From Halieaceae bacterium UBA4438 (GTDB lineage: Bacteria > Pseudomonadota > Gammaproteobacteria > Pseudomonadales > Halieaceae): a stretch of 23,127 nucleotides of DNA. Position numbers and translations under genes: made by a program. Under the pieces are notes generated by a model. The model was not told the origin of the DNA, did not search any database, and was given only the letters and a program-made list of their open reading frames with translations. Positions 15,696 through 21,702 of this stretch are shown here, piece by piece. The DNA is taken from positions 1 through 23,127 of the forward strand of contig DGPO01000114.1 in the NCBI GenBank assembly GCA_002390485.1, in the 5' to 3' direction. Position 1 is the first letter of the stretch. Every line of letters starts with the position of its first letter.

Positions 15696-16244
15696 ATGGG
15701 CCATATGAGTAAGAATGTCACCTTAGATAATCCAGCCTACATTCACGAGTCGGCGTGGCTGTACGGTAAGGTTTACATTGGGAACGGGGCATCAGTCTGG
15801 CCTAATGTTGTCACACGGGCGGAAACGTTTGAGATTCGCATTGGTGCACGCACGAATATCCAAGATTTTGTGATGATCCATGTGGGCGCCGCAGCGCCCA
15901 CAATCGTTGGAGACGACTGCTCCATAACGCACCACGCGACCTTACACGGCTGCACCATTGGCGATCGTTGCTTGATCGGTATTAACGCGACGATTATGGA
16001 CGGCGTGAAAATTGGCAATAACTGCATTGTCGCCGGTCACACCATAGTGACCGAGGGCAGCGAGTTTCCGGATAACACGATTATTGCGGGCGTACCCGGC
16101 AAAGCGGTTGCGACGCGGGACTGTGGTGATGCCAACCTGGTTAATGCGAGGTTTTACAGTGCCATGGCGGACACCTATGCCGCCGGGGACGATCGCTTGT
16201 CACAAGAGCAGGTGGATGCTGTGCTCAGCACCGTGGGTCAGTAG
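15696..16244 (+). CDS. gamma-class carbonic anhydrase family protein
   Basis: 182-residue left-handed beta-helix protein of hexapeptide repeats (IGNGASVWPNVV; IGARTNIQDFVMIHVG; CTIGDRCLIGINATIMDGVKIGNN) ending in short helices. H62, H79 and H84 (MIHVG and THHATLHGC) match the three metal-binding histidines of the Cam/YrdA/PaaY group, and R41 matches the conserved Arg of the RGD-like site, here TRAE. Either CO2 hydration or an acyl-CoA-thioesterase-linked role (PaaY, CaiE) is possible; small members often show weak carbonic anhydrase activity. GAGG lies 8 bases before the ATG at 15696; an ATG three codons later is an alternative. It converges on the rhodanese gene with 10 bases between stops, next to a bicarbonate-type transporter operon. 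Confidence 0.92.
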   Translation: MGHMSKNVTLDNPAYIHESAWLYGKVYIGNGASVWPNVVTRAETFEIRIGARTNIQDFVMIHVGAAAPTIVGDDCSITHHATLHGCTIGDRCLIGINATIMDGVKIGNNCIVAGHTIVTEGSEFPDNTIIAGVPGKAVATRDCGDANLVNARFYSAMADTYAAGDDRLSQEQVDAVLSTVGQ

Positions 16245-16254
16245 ACTAAACTGA

Positions 16255-16668
16255 TCAGGAGTCTGAGTCGTTCAGCACGCCTTCAAGCTGACGCATCGGA
16301 CCACCGTCGAATACAAGTTCGAATCCAGCCGCTTTGAGCAACGTTTTTGCCTGTGCAGAGCGGCGGCCACTTCGGCAATAAACGACAACTTCCTCATCGA
16401 GTTCGATCCCCTCACTCAAGAGTGAGTCGGGGAGGCCTTTCAGAGGGAGGTTGACCGCGCCCTCAATGGATCCGGTCGCAAATTCCTGTGGGGTGCGAAC
16501 ATCAATAATGACAGGGGCCGAGATGTTGGACTGTATCGTCGCCAGATCATTCGCGGCTAAGGCTAACGCGCTAACCGCGATGACAAGAAGGCCACTGAGC
16601 GTCGCCCAACGGCCTACTAAGCTGCCTCGGCTCCGCTGCCGTTCAGTTCGTCGTCTTCTAAGATCCAT
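16255..16668 (-). CDS. exported rhodanese-domain protein
   Basis: 137 residues. The first part is a basic n-region (MDLRRRRTERQRSRG) and a hydrophobic core (LSGLLVIAVSALALA) with likely cleavage near AANDL, giving a periplasmic protein or a membrane-anchored one. One rhodanese domain follows: VIIDVRTPQEFATGSIEGAV and the active loop VVVYCRSGRRSAQA with nucleophile C98. It may transfer sulfane sulfur or handle thiosulfate or related sulfur species. No usable start codon lies after 16668 in frame, so translation begins within the end of the SulP gene (52-base overlap), which suggests coupled expression with the transporter. The long basic leader is therefore partly shaped by the overlapping gene. 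Confidence 0.87.
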   Translation of the reverse strand: MDLRRRRTERQRSRGSLVGRWATLSGLLVIAVSALALAANDLATIQSNISAPVIIDVRTPQEFATGSIEGAVNLPLKGLPDSLLSEGIELDEEVVVYCRSGRRSAQAKTLLKAAGFELVFDGGPMRQLEGVLNDSDS

Positions 16669-18278
16669 TCTTTTGCTGCTTCCAGTGCTTCGAGTCGAGT
16701 CTCAAATTGCATATTAGCAGGCAAATGGTCTGCTACCCCTAATCCTTGGAGTACCTGTGCTACTCCGTCTCTGATACCGCAGGCATAGAGGCGTTTGCCT
16801 GCATTATGTGCATCAACCGCAATTGTTTCCACGGCGCGTGCAGCTGATACATCGATAAAGGGTACTTGATGAAAGTCCAGCACAATGGCCCTGTGATCGT
16901 TACGACCAACCCGCTCGCGGACATGATGACCCACATCGGCAGCCGCGCCGAAGCTCAGCGGCCCACCAAAGTCAAACAGGGTGAGGTGATCGTCGACGGT
17001 CCTGAGTATGTTGGCCTCTGCGTCCGTGAGTTTTAGCTCGTCGTCATCACCCTCGCCACTGAACGACTTTAGCTGTTCGTCAGCGATCTGCTTGACGAAG
17101 GCGAGGGCTGCAATAACCACCCCAGCCATAACCGCGGTGATGAGGTCGACAAACACGGTGAGTCCCAACACCAGAGCCATCAGTAATAGATCAAAGCGAG
17201 GACCCTGGTGCGCTCGTTTGAGATAGGCAATGTCGATAATGTCGTAGCCCACCTTCACGAGGATGCCGGCGAGTACAGCGTGTGGAATCTTTGCCGCAAA
17301 GGGGGCAAGGACTAGAACCACGGCGAGCAGCAACGCACTGTGCAACATGCCCGAAATCTTGGTGCTACCCCCGGTGCGGATATTGACCACTGTTCTCATC
17401 GTCGCGCCGGCGCCAGGAATGCCACCAAAGAAGCCTGCGACGGTATTACCGATACCTTGACCGATGAGCTCACGATTGGAACTGTGTCGGGTCCGAGTCA
17501 TGTTGTCAGCAACGAGCGACGTGAGGAGGCTGTCTATCGCGCCCAACACCGCTAAGATGGCCGCCGCTTCAAAGATGATGATTGCTGTATCGGCCTCTAA
17601 TGCGGGCACGATGAAGCTAGGGAGTCCCGTGGGGATAGCGCCTAAAATAGGTAAGCCCTCAATAAAAAGACCCAGTAGGGTGCCCGTGACCAGAGCGGCA
17701 AGAGGAGAGGGAATGACACGCCCCCAGGTTGCTGGCCAGCTGAACACCATGGCGAGCGTTAATAGCCCGATGAATAGCGCGCCAAAGTGCGGATCCATGA
17801 CGGCCGTCGGCACTTCCATCAACGCGGGAATAGTGCCGCTACCCTGGGGTTCGTGACCAAAAAGTCGCGCGAGTTGCAGGGCGATGATGATGCAGCCGAT
17901 GCCACTCATAAATCCAGATACAACGGGGTAGGGCACCAGCCGGATGTATTGACCAAACCCGAGTATGCCAAACATGATTTGCATAAGACCGGCCAAAATA
18001 ACGGTCGCAAAGACGAGTGATGGGTCGCCGTTGAGCGAGGCAAAAACGCCCGCAAAAACCACGACCATTGGGCCGGTCGGGCCTGTAATCTGAGACCCAG
18101 TGCCACCGAACAAGGCGGCAAAAAACCCGACGATGATAGCGCCATAGACACCCGCGATGGGACCGGCTCCCGATGCCGCGCCAAAAGCCAGTGCCAAAGG
18201 AAGCGCGACGACTCCGGCCGTTAAGCCGCCATAAAGGTCGCCGCGAAGATTACTCGTGTCGAAAAACTTGCTGCTCAT
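16617..18278 (-). CDS. SulP-family anion transporter, BicA-like, with STAS domain
   Basis: 553-residue inner-membrane anion transporter. The N-terminus NLRGDLYGGLTAGVVALPLALAFG, then GPIAGVYGAIIVGFFAALFGG and ITGPTGPMVVV, closely resembles BicA-type bicarbonate transporters of the SulP family. The membrane core covers about residues 12-400 and a cytoplasmic STAS domain about 435-540 (VLDFHQVPFIDVSAARAVE). SulP proteins carry bicarbonate, sulfate or dicarboxylates, usually by Na+ or H+ symport. Here the upstream iota-type carbonic anhydrase candidate in the same operon favours bicarbonate, while the downstream rhodanese would favour a sulfur oxyanion. The gap to the upstream gene is 78 bases; the downstream gene overlaps. 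The anion assignment is inference. Confidence 0.93.
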   Translation of the reverse strand: MSSKFFDTSNLRGDLYGGLTAGVVALPLALAFGAASGAGPIAGVYGAIIVGFFAALFGGTGSQITGPTGPMVVVFAGVFASLNGDPSLVFATVILAGLMQIMFGILGFGQYIRLVPYPVVSGFMSGIGCIIIALQLARLFGHEPQGSGTIPALMEVPTAVMDPHFGALFIGLLTLAMVFSWPATWGRVIPSPLAALVTGTLLGLFIEGLPILGAIPTGLPSFIVPALEADTAIIIFEAAAILAVLGAIDSLLTSLVADNMTRTRHSSNRELIGQGIGNTVAGFFGGIPGAGATMRTVVNIRTGGSTKISGMLHSALLLAVVLVLAPFAAKIPHAVLAGILVKVGYDIIDIAYLKRAHQGPRFDLLLMALVLGLTVFVDLITAVMAGVVIAALAFVKQIADEQLKSFSGEGDDDELKLTDAEANILRTVDDHLTLFDFGGPLSFGAAADVGHHVRERVGRNDHRAIVLDFHQVPFIDVSAARAVETIAVDAHNAGKRLYACGIRDGVAQVLQGLGVADHLPANMQFETRLEALEAAKEWILEDDELNGSGAEAA

Positions 18279-18356
18279 ACCAATGTGCCCGCTTAAATTC
18301 GTTCGCTTTGATAGTGCTTGATTAAGTAAATCGCTATCCCTGATGAATGCAGTTGC

Positions 18357-18728
18357 TTAGCCTTCGGGCATCGCAGAGCTGTGGTGCTGAATAATTTTCC
18401 AAGCACCGTCAATGAGCTCGTAGGTGTAGTTAAAACGTGCGGCTACGGATGAGCCATCGCCAAAGGTAAAGACGTAAATCCCAGCGTTGGTCGCTAACGT
18501 AGCGGAGAGGACTCGGGCGTTAGACTCGGTAATGACACCTTGCGGCTTCTTGGCGAGGAACGCGACGAAGTAATCTCTGATCTCTGCATGATTGTGACGA
18601 ACTCGGTTGGATACGGTCGGCAGCAGCACCGCATTGTCTGCGTACATCTGGGTGACCACGTCGGGGTCGCCAGTGGCCAAGGCGTCATTCCATTCACTAA
18701 ACAATGCGATCACATTTTCTTCGTTCAC
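18357..18728 (-). CDS. CaMKII-association-domain protein, candidate iota-class carbonic anhydrase
   Basis: 123 residues from GTG at 18728, which has GGAG six bases upstream; the frame is open to 18824 but the extra residues do not match the family. It is a single SnoaL/CaMKII-association-type cone domain: FSEWNDALATGDPDVVTQMYADNAVLLPTVSN, IRDYFVAFLAKKPQG, then FNYTYELIDGAWKI and the end HHSSAMPEG. The HHSSxMP ending and LLPTVSN segment are hallmarks of COG4337, the family shown for a diatom protein and for bacterial relatives to be iota carbonic anhydrases, in some members without metal. There is no signal peptide, so it is probably cytoplasmic. Being first in an operon with a BicA-like transporter fits CO2/bicarbonate interconversion. 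Databases may label it SgcJ/EcaC-family oxidoreductase. Confidence 0.85.
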   Translation of the reverse strand: MNEENVIALFSEWNDALATGDPDVVTQMYADNAVLLPTVSNRVRHNHAEIRDYFVAFLAKKPQGVITESNARVLSATLATNAGIYVFTFGDGSSVAARFNYTYELIDGAWKIIQHHSSAMPEG

Positions 18729-18790
18729 TGCGGTCTCCAAAAGGGTTGAAAAAATAAAGCATACGCCGACCTCGCTGCGCGCATGAAACG

Positions 18791-18804
18791 CGCCTGCGCA
18801 GGCG
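18791..18804. repeat. 14-bp perfect palindrome CGCCTGCGCAGGCG
   Basis: Fully self-complementary GC-rich palindrome, 62 bases upstream of the carbonic-anhydrase-candidate GTG and within the divergent control region shared with the LysR gene. It may be an operator or a structured leader; no known binding protein is recognised. Confidence 0.35.
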
Positions 18805-18887
18805 AAACTGGCGGGTTTGGGCAAGTATCAGGGTAACTACGCGGTCACTCTATTGATTGGATGCGATAGTTGTTACTAATATATTGA

Positions 18888-18893
18888 TATAAT
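18888..18893 (+). promoter_or_regulatory. consensus -10 element for LysR gene
   Basis: Perfect TATAAT about 33-39 bases before the LysR start. No good -35 hexamer lies 16-18 bases upstream, which suggests activator dependence or an extended element. The predicted start site falls in the adjacent LysR box. Confidence 0.5.
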
Positions 18894-18894
18894 T

Positions 18895-18913
18895 TGATAG
18901 TAAAAATCTATCA
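18895..18913. promoter_or_regulatory. LysR-type operator (T-N11-A dyad)
   Basis: TGATAG-TAAAAAT-CTATCA is a perfect 6-base inverted repeat with a 7-base spacer that contains T-N11-A, the LysR-box pattern. It sits directly after TATAAT and 13 bases before the LysR ATG, a position suited to negative autoregulation and to control of the divergent operon. Confidence 0.6.
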
Positions 18914-18926
18914 CCTACACGGAGCG

Positions 18927-19871
18927 ATGACTGTGCAGCCAAAACTCAATCTCAGTTTGCGTCAATTGGAGTATTTTAAGACGATTAGCGATGCCGGAAG
19001 CTTTCGCGGCGCTGCGGAGCGATTGGGCGTCACTCAGCCCACATTAACCGCGCAAATCGCGACGCTCGAAGAGTCTTTGGGCGTGAAGTTATTCGAGAGA
19101 ACCCGATCAGGTGCAACACCGACCGTGGCGGCACGCGAGTTGATGCCGGTGTGTCATCGCATTCAAGAAGAGGTGCAGAGCTTTGTCGATACCGCGCACG
19201 GGTTTTCTGGCGGGGTTGCGGGGACCTACCGTATCGGAGTCACACCGACGCTTGGGCCCTACTTACTCCCCCAAGTTCTTCCGGAAATTCATAAGCGGTT
19301 TCAGGAACTTCGGCTGTTTGTTCGAGAGGGTGTGCCCGCCGAGCTGAGTCAGGATTTAAGAAGCGCGAAACACGATCTTATACTCTCCACCCAGCCGATC
19401 GCGGAAGCGGGGCTTGACGTCAGTCCACTGTTTAGGGAGCCCCTCAAATTGGTGCTGCCGTTGGATCACCGGTTGGCGAGTAAAACCGTGATTAATCGAA
19501 CGGACCTCATGGGTGAGGAAGTGCTGACACTGGACGAGCACCACCTTTACCACCGCCAAGTGACCGAGTTGTGCCAGACGCTTGGCGCGAATACACGGCG
19601 CGACTTCGAGGGCACGTCGCTCGACACGCTGCGACAGATGGTTGTGATGGGCATGGGGATTACTTTTTTACCCGCCTTGTATGTCGCATCCGAGATCCGA
19701 GAGACCGATCCGCTCAGGGTTGCGGACGTTTTTGGCGTGAACATGTACCGCGACCATGCACTTGCCTGGCGAAGTCGCTCACCCGCGCGTCCACTGTTTC
19801 GGCGCCTTGCACAAACGATCCGCGAGTTAGTACCAGATACAGCGGCGAGTGAGCTTCGTGTTTTATATTAG
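18927..19871 (+). CDS. LysR-family regulator, OxyR-like but lacking the peroxide cysteine
   Basis: 314-residue transcription factor. The N-terminal winged helix-turn-helix occupies residues about 8-66 (LRQLEYFKTISDAGSFRGAA; GVTQPTLTAQIATLEE). The effector domain resembles OxyR: PLDHRLAS, FEGTSLDTLRQMVVMGMGITFLPAL. In the OxyR redox segment the position of Cys199 is Leu207 (LDEHHLYHRQ), while the Cys208 equivalent, C216, is kept, so an OxyR-type intramolecular disulfide cannot form. It probably senses a small ligand instead. GGAG lies only 2 bases before the ATG at 18927 but 8 bases before the in-frame GTG at 18933, which may be the true start. It is divergent from the carbonic anhydrase/SulP operon and its likely regulator. 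Confidence 0.93.
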   Translation: MTVQPKLNLSLRQLEYFKTISDAGSFRGAAERLGVTQPTLTAQIATLEESLGVKLFERTRSGATPTVAARELMPVCHRIQEEVQSFVDTAHGFSGGVAGTYRIGVTPTLGPYLLPQVLPEIHKRFQELRLFVREGVPAELSQDLRSAKHDLILSTQPIAEAGLDVSPLFREPLKLVLPLDHRLASKTVINRTDLMGEEVLTLDEHHLYHRQVTELCQTLGANTRRDFEGTSLDTLRQMVVMGMGITFLPALYVASEIRETDPLRVADVFGVNMYRDHALAWRSRSPARPLFRRLAQTIRELVPDTAASELRVLY

Positions 19872-19908
19872 TGCGTTAGAGGCTTGCCGATGCCTTAGCT
19901 TGCAAGGA

Positions 19909-19974
19909 TAGTGACACCCACCCCTATTAATAGTGACACCCACCCCTATTAATAGTGACACCCCTCCCTACTGA
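19909..19974. repeat. three tandem 22-bp repeats
   Basis: Two identical 22-base units beginning TAGTGACACCCACCCC (19909-19930 and 19931-19952) and a third with four changes (19953-19974) stand head to tail between the LysR gene and the enoyl-CoA hydratase gene, ending 12 bases before the latter's ATG. GTGACACCC-type sequences also occur in dispersed REP-like elements, so this may be a remnant of one. It is too short and has no spacers for a CRISPR array. It could carry repeated regulator sites. Confidence 0.85.
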
Positions 19975-19986
19975 GAGAGCCACCTA

Positions 19987-20751
19987 ATGAGTTACGAATC
20001 GACAACCCCATTTATTCATGTCGCCGTTGCGCACCATTGCCTCACGATTGAGTTCAACCGTCCTGATGCGCTTAACGCGCTGAGACCCGAAATGTTGTCC
20101 GAGTCGGCTCGTTTGGTGCAACAAGGCAGTGACGACGAAGCGGTGTCGGTCATTGTACTGCGCGGAGCGGGACGCGCGTTTTCTGCCGGCGTTGATTTGA
20201 AGGTGCTGCAAGGCATAAAGCCTGAGGGCGGGATTATTGGGAACGTTTTCGACGAGCCTGCGGCGCTCTTGGCGGCGGCTATTCGTGACGCCGGGGTTCC
20301 TGTCATCGCACGCGCTGTGGGCGCTTGTTTTACCGGTGCGCTAGAAGTGGCGCTGCACTGCGATTTTGTCTACACCACCGACGCATCAAAATTTGGCGAC
20401 ACCCATACAAAATTTGGTCTGCGCCCGACGTGGGGAATGTCTCAGACACTGTCGCGCGCTGTAGGCCACCGACGTGCCCGGGAGCTGTCGTTTACCGCGA
20501 AAGTGTTTTCGGGCGTTCAAGCGGCTCAATGGGGTGTTGCTAATGCCAGTTTTGAGACGCCAGAGGCTTTGGATGAGGCGTTGTCAGAGACCTGTTCGCG
20601 CATTGTCGGCAACAGTTCCGACGCGGTTGCTGCGATGAAAGACCTCTATCGCCTGGCCGAAGAAGAAGGTGGAATTCGTGCCTCGCTCGACGCCGAAAGT
20701 ACCTCGAATTACACGATTGCTGACACCGAAGAACGACTGTCGAAATTTTAG
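19987..20751 (+). CDS. enoyl-CoA hydratase/isomerase (crotonase) family protein
   Basis: 254-residue crotonase-fold enzyme acting on acyl-CoA. Seen are FNRPDALNALRPEML, the oxyanion-hole region GAGRAFSAGVDLK, and GACFTGALEVALHCDF whose Glu matches Glu144 of rat crotonase. In the next element the position of Glu164 is His (FGDTHTKFGLRPTWG), a variation found in a sub-branch with DTHxxxGxRPxWG, so simple hydration may not be its reaction. ACTGAGAGAG lies about 9 bases upstream as a ribosome site. It heads a same-strand run with the folate C1 genes, though 103 bases separate it from the next. If the run degrades a DMSP-like compound, a DmdD-like (methylthioacryloyl-CoA hydratase) role is conceivable but unproven. 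Confidence 0.91.
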   Translation: MSYESTTPFIHVAVAHHCLTIEFNRPDALNALRPEMLSESARLVQQGSDDEAVSVIVLRGAGRAFSAGVDLKVLQGIKPEGGIIGNVFDEPAALLAAAIRDAGVPVIARAVGACFTGALEVALHCDFVYTTDASKFGDTHTKFGLRPTWGMSQTLSRAVGHRRARELSFTAKVFSGVQAAQWGVANASFETPEALDEALSETCSRIVGNSSDAVAAMKDLYRLAEEEGGIRASLDAESTSNYTIADTEERLSKF

Positions 20752-20789
20752 TTTTGAAGGGACGCTACCCCCTCAGAGTAGGGGTCTAA

Positions 20790-20826
20790 ATTAGCCCTAT
20801 TGCGCTCGCTCAATTTTGGGGTTAAT
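20790..20826. repeat. imperfect inverted repeat between C1 genes
   Basis: ATTAGCCC (20790-20797) can pair with GGGTTAAT (20819-20826) through eight pairs including one G-T, enclosing a 21-base loop. A smaller ACCCC/GGGGT pair lies just upstream (about 20767-20785). No T run follows. This may be a leader structure or an intercistronic processing site. Confidence 0.3.
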
Positions 20827-20854
20827 TTCGCGCATTCGTTGGGTGGAGTTCGCG

Positions 20855-21679
20855 ATGACCGCCATTAAAAATTTGCTTGAAACCTTGTATCACGAAGTCA
20901 TTCCGATGAAGGGTTTTGAGGACAAGCTGTCTGTCCTCAAGGCCGGCGATCGTGTGGGCATTACCTGCTCGCCCAAGCAGGGTTTGCAAGTCACTTTAGA
21001 CACCGTATCGCAGCTTTCGTCGCGAGGGTTTATGTTGACGCCGCACATCGCTGCGCGCCAGGTCATGAATCGTCAGCACCTTTGTGACATTGTCGCGCAG
21101 CTGAGTGACAGTGGGATCACCTCGATCTTCGTTCCCGGTGGTGATCTCGACTCGCCCATGGGTGAGTACGACAGCTCCGCGGCCGTCCTGCGAGATCTCA
21201 GTGAAATGGACCACCCCTTTACGCGCGTCGGCGTGGCGTCGTACCCGGAGGGTCATCCCGCGATTTCAGATGACGTTTTGTTCGAAGCGCTTGAAGCGAA
21301 ACAGGGCATCGCGACGCACATGGTCACGCAAATGTGTTTCGACATGCCTGTGTTGCTGAAGTGGCTTGGAGAGATGCGTGATCGTGGCATCACGACTCCC
21401 GTCTGGATCGGTCTTCCCGGGGTCATGGACCGCATGAAACTTTTCAAAACATCACTGCGAATTGGCGTCGGCCAGTCCGCTAAATACGCGCGTAAGCAAA
21501 AGGGACTGGCAGGCATGTTACTGCGCAGTCCGACTTACAAGCCCGATTCGCTGCTCAAAGAATTGAAATCGGCGATCGGTGATGAGCGCATGGCCATTCA
21601 AGGTCTGTACATGTTCACCTTCAACCAACTAGACAACACTGTTCAGTGGTCTCAAGAACAACTTAAACGCTTGGGCTAG
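20855..21679 (+). CDS. methylenetetrahydrofolate-reductase-like protein
   Basis: 274-residue TIM-barrel protein similar to MetF. PHIAARQVMNRQHLCDIV and GITSIFVPGGDLDSPMGEY correspond to the folate/flavin face of MetF (PHLTC, GIRHIVALRGD). VGVASYPEGHP matches the GxAGYPExH-like loop that contacts the cofactors. The usual N-terminal FEFFPP with the catalytic Glu28 of E. coli is replaced by GITCSPKQG, so the chemistry or direction may differ. GGAG six bases before 20855 fixes the start; the upstream extension to 20816 lacks support. The DmdA-like gene begins 23 bases downstream. A fitting role is oxidation of 5-methyl-tetrahydrofolate formed by that demethylase, moving the C1 unit toward methylene-THF. 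This is inference from context. Confidence 0.87.
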   Translation: MTAIKNLLETLYHEVIPMKGFEDKLSVLKAGDRVGITCSPKQGLQVTLDTVSQLSSRGFMLTPHIAARQVMNRQHLCDIVAQLSDSGITSIFVPGGDLDSPMGEYDSSAAVLRDLSEMDHPFTRVGVASYPEGHPAISDDVLFEALEAKQGIATHMVTQMCFDMPVLLKWLGEMRDRGITTPVWIGLPGVMDRMKLFKTSLRIGVGQSAKYARKQKGLAGMLLRSPTYKPDSLLKELKSAIGDERMAIQGLYMFTFNQLDNTVQWSQEQLKRLG

Positions 21680-21702
21680 CCCGCCCACCGGAGACTTTTC
21701 AA

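Noticed and set aside
18729..18824. N-terminal extension of the carbonic anhydrase candidate, possibly a signal peptide
   Set aside because: The extra 32 residues lack a proper hydrophobic core and contain the promoter-region palindrome; GGAG stands at ideal spacing before the GTG at 18728.
19909..19974. CRISPR array
   Set aside because: The 22-bp units are directly adjacent with no spacers, only three copies exist, and no cas genes are near.
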